The position numbers and the translations under genes were made by a program. DNA of 64,000 bases from Planctomycetaceae bacterium (GTDB taxonomy: Bacteria > Planctomycetota > Planctomycetia > Planctomycetales > Planctomycetaceae), in the NCBI GenBank assembly GCA_021732975.1, contig JAKFWC010000011.1, positions 124,001 through 188,000 on the forward strand, in the 5' to 3' direction. The notes below the pieces were generated by a model, which worked only from the letters and a program-made list of their open reading frames with translations, was not told where the DNA came from and searched no databases. Numbering within the stretch: position 1 is the stretch's first letter; the number at the start of each line of letters is the position of its first letter. Shown one piece after another: positions 58,599 to 64,000 of this stretch.

Positions 58599-59960
58599 AT
58601 GTCGTCGTTCCCACTATTCCGCGGTCTCACCGTTCTGGCGGTGTTGATGTGTTCTGAGGTCGGCAGCGCAGCGGACGCAAAAGACCAGCACGTCGTCGTG
58701 ATCTGCGTCGACGGTTTGCCGGCTTATCTGCTGGATGATCCCAACGTGCCGATGCCGGCGATTCGCGGGTTGGCGAAGACCGGCGTGCAGGCGAAAGGAA
58801 TGATCCCGGCGAACCCGTCGGTCACCTGGCCGAATCACACCTCTATGACGACCGGCAGTTGGCCCGAAAAGCACGGCGTGATCTTCAACGGCGTGCTCGA
58901 TCGACCCGGCCCGGGCCTGCCGGTGGTCGTCAATCCTCGCAAAGATAAAGCCGAACTGGTTTTCGCACCGACTCTCTACGATGTGATGCATGCCAAGGGT
59001 TTCCGGACGGCGGCAATCAACTGGCCCTGCACGCGGAACTGCGCAACGCTCGACGATAATTTTCCCGATGTGCCGGACATGATCGACTTCACCACGCCGC
59101 GGCTCATCGAGAGTCTGAAGAAGTCCGGGGCCTTGACCGAAGGGACCAGCCAAGAATTCAACAAGTTCACCACTCCGGTGCGGGATGTCGTCTGGACGAA
59201 GGCGACGTGCAATGTTATCCGCGAGCACAAGCCGCACCTCACGTATCTGCACATCTTGAATGTCGATGGGACGCATCATAAATATGGACCACAGTCGTCG
59301 GCCGGTTACACTGCGGTTGCTTATGCTGATACCTGCGTGCGGGAAGTCGTGGATGCCATCAACGAAGCCGGCATTCGCGAGAAGACCACGATCTTCGTTG
59401 TGTCCGATCACGGCTTCATCAACATCCCCAAGACCTTGCAACCGAATGTGCTGTTGCGCAAGGCGGGACTACTCACGGTTGAAGGGAATAAAGCCACAGC
59501 AGCCAAGGTCCATGCAGTGCCGGAAGGGGGCATCGCGATGGTGTACCTGACCGTGCCCGAATCCCGAGAAGCCGATCGTGCCAGAGTCGTCGAACTCTTC
59601 AAGGATCAGGAAGGGATCGCCGAGGTGTTGCTGCCCGATCAGTTCAAAAAGCATGGATTGCCGCAGCCGAGTGAGTACCCGCCGATGGCCGATATTGTCC
59701 TCTCCGCGAAAGATGGTTACGGCTTCAGCGGCTCGGCGACGGGAGACGAGTTCGTCATCAAGAGCGAAGGGACTCCCGGCACGCATGGCTTTCTCTCGAC
59801 GAATGAACGGATGCAGGCCACGTTCATCGCCAACGGTCCCGGCATACGGCGCGGCGACCGCATCGGCGTGATCGAGAACATCGACCTCGCGCCGACGATT
59901 GCCAAAATGTTCGGTGTCCCGTTCGACTCCGCCGATGGTAAAGTCATCGATCTGCGATAA
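58599..59960 (+). CDS. exported alkaline phosphatase/phosphodiesterase-like protein
   Basis: About 453 residues with a signal peptide. The metal and nucleophile segments of the ectonucleotide pyrophosphatase/phosphodiesterase group are visible: CVDGLPAYLL, PSVTWPNHTSMTTG (Thr nucleophile), NVDGTHHKYGP, VVSDHGFINI and GTHGFLSTNERMQ. The enzyme probably cleaves phosphodiesters or phosphonates outside the cytoplasm. The start is taken at 58599. The following gene, pyrF, is 68 bases away. Confidence 0.9.
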   Translation: MSSFPLFRGLTVLAVLMCSEVGSAADAKDQHVVVICVDGLPAYLLDDPNVPMPAIRGLAKTGVQAKGMIPANPSVTWPNHTSMTTGSWPEKHGVIFNGVLDRPGPGLPVVVNPRKDKAELVFAPTLYDVMHAKGFRTAAINWPCTRNCATLDDNFPDVPDMIDFTTPRLIESLKKSGALTEGTSQEFNKFTTPVRDVVWTKATCNVIREHKPHLTYLHILNVDGTHHKYGPQSSAGYTAVAYADTCVREVVDAINEAGIREKTTIFVVSDHGFINIPKTLQPNVLLRKAGLLTVEGNKATAAKVHAVPEGGIAMVYLTVPESREADRARVVELFKDQEGIAEVLLPDQFKKHGLPQPSEYPPMADIVLSAKDGYGFSGSATGDEFVIKSEGTPGTHGFLSTNERMQATFIANGPGIRRGDRIGVIENIDLAPTIAKMFGVPFDSADGKVIDLR

Positions 59961-60028
59961 ATACGGGTTCGGAATCGTGCGGTGGCGATCACTTTTCGTC
60001 GCCATGAAAATTCGCCACAATTGGCGGC

Positions 60029-60982
60029 ATGAACCATCACTTTGCGACACGATTGCATGCGGCGATTCGACTGAAAAAAACTCCCGCGTTGGTCGGCCTG
60101 GATCCCCGGTTTGATTGGCTGCCGGATGAAGTCGTGACCAGTGCTCGACGAAACCATAGCGACCCGCAGGCCATCACCGCGGCGGCGTTCGAGGAATTCT
60201 GCATCCGTATCATCGATGTGGTTGCGCCCCTCGTTCCCGCGGTCAAACCGCAGGCGGCATTCTTCGAGGAATACGGCCCGGACGGTTGCCTCGCGCTGGC
60301 GCGGGTCATGCGCTATGCCCGGGCTCAGGGCTTGATCGTCATTGCCGATGCCAAACGCGGGGACATCGGCACCACGGCGGAAGCCTATGCCCGCGCGTAT
60401 CTTGCCGGGGCCGATCCCCAAGCGGCACCGTGGTCGGCAGACGCGCTCACGGTCAACCCGTACCTTGGATCGGACACACTGGAACCGTTCGTCAAAGTGG
60501 CGAACGAACGCGGGGCTGGGGTGTACGTCCTGGTGAAGACGAGCAATCCCGGCGCGGCGACCTTTCAGGATCGGCTCTCAGGCGGACAGACGTTGTACCG
60601 TCGCGTGGCGGACGTGGTGGAAAGACTCAGCGCTTCGAGTGCGGATGCAGACGGATATGGCTGCGTCGGGGCTGTGGTGGGGGCGACGTATCCCGCGGAG
60701 CTCGTCGAACTGCGGGCCGCGATGCCGCATGTGCCGCTGCTGATTCCCGGGTACGGCAGTCAAGGGGGCACGGCGGCGGATGTCGCAGGCGGGTTTGATT
60801 CCCGTGGGCTGGGGGCGCTGGTCAACAATTCTCGCGGTATCAACTTTGCTTATCGCAGCGGTCCCTTTGCCGCGGAATTCGGTCCGGCGAAATGGGAAGC
60901 CGCGGTTGAAGCCGCGACGAAGCAAATGATTGTCGATCTGGCAACACAGACGACAGCGGGGGCATTATCCGTCAGATTATGA
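60029..60982 (+). CDS. pyrF: orotidine 5'-phosphate decarboxylase
   Basis: A 317-residue enzyme converting OMP to UMP, the last step of UMP synthesis, in the cytoplasm. The catalytic segment [15 protein letters not shown] is present and the length fits the longer type 2 PyrF. A C-terminal segment with [14 protein letters not shown] binds the phosphate. The upstream gap holds only a short promoter region. A hairpin follows at 61003-61053. Confidence 0.94.
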   Translation: MNHHFATRLHAAIRLKKTPALVGLDPRFDWLPDEVVTSARRNHSDPQAITAAAFEEFCIRIIDVVAPLVPAVKPQAAFFEEYGPDGCLALARVMRYARAQGLIVIADAKRGDIGTTAEAYARAYLAGADPQAAPWSADALTVNPYLGSDTLEPFVKVANERGAGVYVLVKTSNPGAATFQDRLSGGQTLYRRVADVVERLSASSADADGYGCVGAVVGATYPAELVELRAAMPHVPLLIPGYGSQGGTAADVAGGFDSRGLGALVNNSRGINFAYRSGPFAAEFGPAKWEAAVEAATKQMIVDLATQTTAGALSVRL

Positions 60983-61002
60983 TCGCGCGGCGGCTTCAAC
61001 CC

Positions 61003-61058
61003 GAGGCGCGGAACCGCAAAGCGAACAATCCACGGTGTGCGGTTTCGCGCCTCACGCG
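61003..61058. repeat. hairpin after pyrF with family H repeat
   Basis: GAGGCGCGGAACCGCA (61003-61018) pairs with 61038-61053, with one G-U-type pair. The right arm carries the family H core at 61039-61058, in the orientation seen at 28730 and 45074. It lies between convergent pyrF and the RidA gene. Confidence 0.7.
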
Positions 61059-61091
61059 GATTTCACCGAGTGCCAACAGCCCGGCCCGGAG

Positions 61092-61553
61092 TCAACCGAC
61101 TTCCGCCCAGATGACCAATTCCACGGCGGCATCCAGCGGCAATTCGTTTGCGCCGAGCGCGATCCGCGTGTGTTTGCCTTTGTCACCGAACGCCTGCACG
61201 AGCAGATCGGACGCTCCATTGATGACCGACGGTTGCTTGTTGAAACCGTCCGCGGACTGCACGTAGCCTTCCACGCGGATGATTTGCTTCACCTGGTCCA
61301 AGTCTCCGATCAGCGCTTTGATCTGCGCCAGCGCGTTGAGGGCGCATAACCGAGCGGCATGATGGCCGTCTTCCTCGTGGATCTCTTTTCCCAGCTTCCC
61401 CTTGAAGATGACTTCCTTGCCGATCATCGGCAATTGCCCGCTGGTGACCACGACGTTGCCGAACCGAATCGCGGGAACGTAAGACGCCACCGGGGCGGGC
61501 GCGGCGGGAAGGGTGTGGCCCAAAGCTTGCAATCGTTGCTCAACACTGCTCAT
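61092..61553 (-). CDS. RidA/YjgF family enamine/imine deaminase
   Basis: A 153-residue protein of the RidA superfamily, which removes reactive enamines and imines from amino-acid metabolism. The visible signatures are [13 protein letters not shown] near the N-terminus, [14 protein letters not shown] and the C-terminal [20 protein letters not shown] with a trimer-forming beta-sheet. The longer N-terminus is typical of the YjgF/TdcF-like subgroup. Confidence 0.9.
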   Translation of the reverse strand: MSSVEQRLQALGHTLPAAPAPVASYVPAIRFGNVVVTSGQLPMIGKEVIFKGKLGKEIHEEDGHHAARLCALNALAQIKALIGDLDQVKQIIRVEGYVQSADGFNKQPSVINGASDLLVQAFGDKGKHTRIALGANELPLDAAVELVIWAEVG

Positions 61554-61666
61554 GAGATAGCCCTTTGGTTTAGAATGGCGATTCGCGCGAAGGTGTCCCG
61601 ATTCTACCGCAAAGCCATTCGTCGGGGCAGGGGCCCCGACCTCTGAGTGAAATGAGGTTCTCGATA

Positions 61667-62668
61667 ATGAAATACCGTCTCCTCGGCCGTACCGGTGTCA
61701 GTGTTTCGGAAATCTGTCTCGGCACGATGATGTTCGGCGGGCCGACCGATGAGGCCGAGTCGACGCGGATCATTCACGCCGGTCTCGATGCGGGGATCAA
61801 CTTTATCGATACGGCGGACATGTATTCCACCGGCAAGTCGGAAGAAGTGACCGGCCGGGCGCTCCAGGGGAAGCGGGACAATGTGATTCTCGCCACGAAG
61901 GCCTGCAATCCGATGGGACCGGATCGCAATCAACAAGGGCTCAGCCGGCGGTGGTTGATGCGGGCCTTGGACGACAGCCTGCGTCGTCTGCGAACGGATT
62001 ACATCGATCTCTACTATGTTCACAAGCCCGACCCGTATACGCCGTGGGAAGAGACGCTGCGGACACTGGACGACATGGTCCGTAGTGGCAAGGTGCGATA
62101 CACCGCGTGCTCGAATCATCGCGCGTGGAAAGTCTGCGAAGCGCTTGGGGTCAGTGAACTCCACGGCTGGGACAAATTCGCCTGCGTACAGCCGTTGTAC
62201 AACATTGTGAACCGCGACATCGAAGTCGAACTGTTGCCGATGTGCCAGGCGAAGCAACTCGGAGTGGTGACGTATAGTCCCTTGGCCCGTGGCATTCTTA
62301 CCGGGAAATATCGCGCCGGTGAACCGTTCCCGGAAGGGAGTCGCGCCGCGCGGAACGACAAACGCATGAAAGAAGCCGAACTCCGGGACGAAAGCTTCGC
62401 CGTCGCCCAGCAACTGACGGCCTATTGTGAAAAGAAGGGCTGCGCGACATCCGCATTCGCCTTGGCATGGTGTCTGGCAAATTCGATTCTAACCTCGGTG
62501 ATTGTCGGTCCGCGCACCTTTGCCCAGTTCGAGGACAATCTGCGGGGCGATGATGTCACCATCACCGCGGAAGACGAAGCCTTCGTCGATTCCCTTGTCC
62601 CCGCTGGCGAACACAGCGGTAAGGGCTTCCAAGATCCGGCGTATCCCGTCACCGGCCGCGGAAGGTAG
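61667..62668 (+). CDS. aldo/keto reductase
   Basis: About 333 residues, an NADPH-dependent oxidoreductase of the (beta/alpha)8 type. The catalytic tetrad is visible: D in [13 protein letters not shown] in the same segment, K in [10 protein letters not shown] and H in [10 protein letters not shown]. The NADPH site is near [12 protein letters not shown]. Start ATG 61667 (GAGG upstream) is preferred over 61652. The substrate is unknown. It is followed by a Uma2 nuclease gene. Confidence 0.92.
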   Translation: MKYRLLGRTGVSVSEICLGTMMFGGPTDEAESTRIIHAGLDAGINFIDTADMYSTGKSEEVTGRALQGKRDNVILATKACNPMGPDRNQQGLSRRWLMRALDDSLRRLRTDYIDLYYVHKPDPYTPWEETLRTLDDMVRSGKVRYTACSNHRAWKVCEALGVSELHGWDKFACVQPLYNIVNRDIEVELLPMCQAKQLGVVTYSPLARGILTGKYRAGEPFPEGSRAARNDKRMKEAELRDESFAVAQQLTAYCEKKGCATSAFALAWCLANSILTSVIVGPRTFAQFEDNLRGDDVTITAEDEAFVDSLVPAGEHSGKGFQDPAYPVTGRGR

Positions 62669-62695
62669 AATGAACGAATCAGAGGATGCTGTGCC

Positions 62696-63265
62696 ATGTC
62701 GACAACCGCCACCGCCAAAATCATGACCGCGGACGAACTCCTGCGGCTTCCCAGCGGAGAGTTTCGCTATGAACTCTTGGATGGAATACTGCACACCATG
62801 AGTCCGGCGGGGTTTGATCACGGTGCGCATTGCAGCACGATGGGCATGTTCCTGGCCGTCTTCGTCAGACAACATCGTCTCGGTGTTGTGCTCGGTGCGG
62901 AGACGGGTTACATCCTCAAACGCAATCCCGATACCGTCCGTGCGCCGGATGCCAGTTTTGTCTCGACGGAAACCCTGAACCGCGTCGGACGACCGGCACG
63001 CGGGTTTTTCCCTGGCACCCCGGACCTCGCGGTGGAAGTCCTCTCGCCGGATGATCGCCCCGCTTATGTCGATGAGAAAACCCGCGATTGGTTCTCGGCG
63101 GGGACACAGGTCGTTTGGAACGTCAATCCCCGGCAGAAGACGATCACGGTGTATCACACGTCGGAAGATTATCAGGTGATGACGGAAGCAGACATCCTGG
63201 ACGGATCACCGGTCCTGCCGGGCTTCCAATGTCCCCTGAAGGATGTGTTTGATCAGCCTCTCTGA
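62696..63265 (+). CDS. Uma2 family restriction-endonuclease-like protein
   Basis: A 189-residue protein of the Uma2/DUF820 family with the PD-(D/E)XK core in the usual order: a glutamate in YELLDGILHTM, APDASFVST, and PDLAVEVLSPDD with a lysine in DEKTRDWFSAG. Such proteins occur in very many copies in cyanobacteria and planctomycetes; the role is unknown. It follows the aldo/keto reductase by 27 bases. Confidence 0.9.
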   Translation: MSTTATAKIMTADELLRLPSGEFRYELLDGILHTMSPAGFDHGAHCSTMGMFLAVFVRQHRLGVVLGAETGYILKRNPDTVRAPDASFVSTETLNRVGRPARGFFPGTPDLAVEVLSPDDRPAYVDEKTRDWFSAGTQVVWNVNPRQKTITVYHTSEDYQVMTEADILDGSPVLPGFQCPLKDVFDQPL

Positions 63266-63282
63266 CGGATAAAGTGTACCCT

Positions 63283-63771
63283 TTATCCCGGCAGTCCGCC
63301 GAATTGCCGCACCGCTTCATAGACCGCGGTGTTCACGGTGCTCGCAAGATTGAGACTGCGGACTTCCGGCCGCATCGGCAGTTGTACGGTGGTCGCACGG
63401 AATTCTTCCATCAGCGTGGCGGGTAAGCCGCGGGATTCGCTGCCGAAGAGCAGAATGTCGCCGGGGTGAAACTCGGCCTGCCATAACAACCGGGCCGCCG
63501 GGTTCTCGACACACCACACCGTTGCCGTGGGCAATCGAGAACGAATCTCGGCAAACGAGTCGACCACTTCGTAGTCGAGATGCTCCCAATAATCCATTCC
63601 CGCGCGTCGCAGATGCCGTTCGTCCAATTGAAATCCGAGCGGCCGGATCAACCACAACTTCGCCCCGACCGCGACACAGGTACGGCCGATATTGCCAGTG
63701 TTCTGCGGGATGTCGGGTTGATAGAGAACGATGTGGAGGAGGGGATTAGTCAATGGCAGCCAGTTGTGCAT
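63283..63771 (-). CDS. trmL: tRNA (cytidine(34)-2'-O)-methyltransferase TrmL
   Basis: A 162-residue SPOUT-type (knotted) methyltransferase, which modifies the wobble base of tRNA(Leu). It has the knot segments [28 protein letters not shown] and [14 protein letters not shown]. The start is the ATG at 63771. Convergent with the Uma2 gene. Confidence 0.92.
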   Translation of the reverse strand: MHNWLPLTNPLLHIVLYQPDIPQNTGNIGRTCVAVGAKLWLIRPLGFQLDERHLRRAGMDYWEHLDYEVVDSFAEIRSRLPTATVWCVENPAARLLWQAEFHPGDILLFGSESRGLPATLMEEFRATTVQLPMRPEVRSLNLASTVNTAVYEAVRQFGGLPG

Positions 63772-63781
63772 GGTGCGTCAC

Positions 63782-64000
63782 TCAATCGAAATGATCCGAT
63801 GAATGACGTGCTCCGTGAAGCACCGAAAGAATCAGCAGTCGATCCACTTCGATGCGATAAATAACTCGGTATCTGGCAACAAAGACTTGCCGCAAATCCG
63901 ATCTCTCGTCTTCGACCAGCATCCCACCAGACTCGGGAAAGTCCCGCATCAATTCCACGGCGTCGAGTATCCGATCGATCATCCGCCCCGCATTCACGAC
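63782..64000 (-). CDS. RelE/ParE-type toxin, 5' end outside window
   Basis: The visible 72 residues, ending with VYRIEVDRLLILSVLHGARH and with MIDRILDAVELMRDFPESG before, match the C-terminal part of RelE/ParE toxins. The frame stays open to base 64000, so the N-terminal part and probably its antitoxin lie outside. Its stop is 10 bases before the trmL start, in the same direction, so read-through is possible. Confidence 0.75.
   Translation of the reverse strand, partial: VVNAGRMIDRILDAVELMRDFPESGGMLVEDERSDLRQVFVARYRVIYRIEVDRLLILSVLHGARHSSDHFD

Noticed and set aside
1-64000. CRISPR array, rRNA or tRNA genes, replication origin
   Set aside because: Looked for regularly spaced repeats, conserved rRNA stretches, cloverleaf arms and DnaA-box clusters; none was found by eye. 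A computed search could still reveal a tRNA.

Overview
The window looks like chromosomal DNA of a planctomycete, probably of the Planctomycetaceae/Pirellulaceae type. The evidence is a GC-rich composition, a DUF1549/DUF1553 gene next to a DUF1501 gene, a second DUF1501 protein with a Tat-type signal, a DUF1559 protein with a prepilin-type N-terminus, an exported Cys/Ala/Pro-rich protein, and many long intergenic palindromes. No rRNA, tRNA or CRISPR array was recognised. The assignment rests on gene content only.

Layout. 1-2951: start of a Tad/Flp pilus operon on the minus strand (pilin-like gene, cpaB, cpaF) with a possible sigma-54 promoter. 3278-9181: envelope glycan-type genes (unknown exported protein coupled to a polytopic membrane protein, GT2 glycosyltransferase, divergent ArnT-like membrane protein). 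9184-14057: sigma-54 activator, exported M28 peptidase with PDZ domain, DDAH-like hydrolase. 14133-17668: frameshifted double-GNAT gene, split transketolase, small anti-sigma-like protein. 18012-20996: ribosomal protein S1 and a short sigma-70 factor. 21214-26418: small orphan, zinc-ribbon/membrane protein, DUF1559 protein, hemA coupled to a hemX/ccsA-like gene. 26733-34446: two tiny membrane proteins, DEAD-box helicase, ArnT-like protein, Cys-rich exported protein, folP, YkgJ-like protein, epmA. 34477-41587: coiled-coil protein, thioredoxin, DUF6263-like protein, DUF1501 protein, ECF sigma factor with a membrane LolA/RseB-like partner. 41831-46572: divergent UvrA paralogue, CBM9-like protein, and a TPR protein carrying two RNA polymerase alpha-CTD-like domains. 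46813-50585: DUF1549/DUF1553 plus DUF1501. 50697-54086: accessory region with an AAA ATPase/PD-(D/E)XK pair of visibly lower GC, an orphan antitoxin-like gene, a small cytochrome, and a gene module broken by a REP/RAYT remnant. 54153-64000: lysS, thioredoxin-like protein, nitroreductase, sialidase, phosphodiesterase, pyrF, RidA, aldo/keto reductase, Uma2 nuclease, trmL, and a RelE/ParE toxin cut by the window edge.

Most genes are housekeeping or planctomycete-typical. Four things stand out. (1) The translationally coupled ATPase-nuclease pair at 50697-52252 looks like a two-gene defence or DNA-processing system. (2) The TPR-alphaCTD-alphaCTD protein at 45199-46572 could act on transcription. 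(3) Several families of 26-135 bp inverted repeats recur at different loci, sometimes in opposite orientation, and several supply the stop codon of the adjacent gene; two copies of one family bracket the ECF sigma operon. (4) A short two-gene module at 53640-54086 is interrupted exactly at a REP palindrome followed by a decayed RAYT transposase.

All family calls come from reading motifs; no database search was run. Start codons were chosen from ribosome-binding sites and where family similarity begins.
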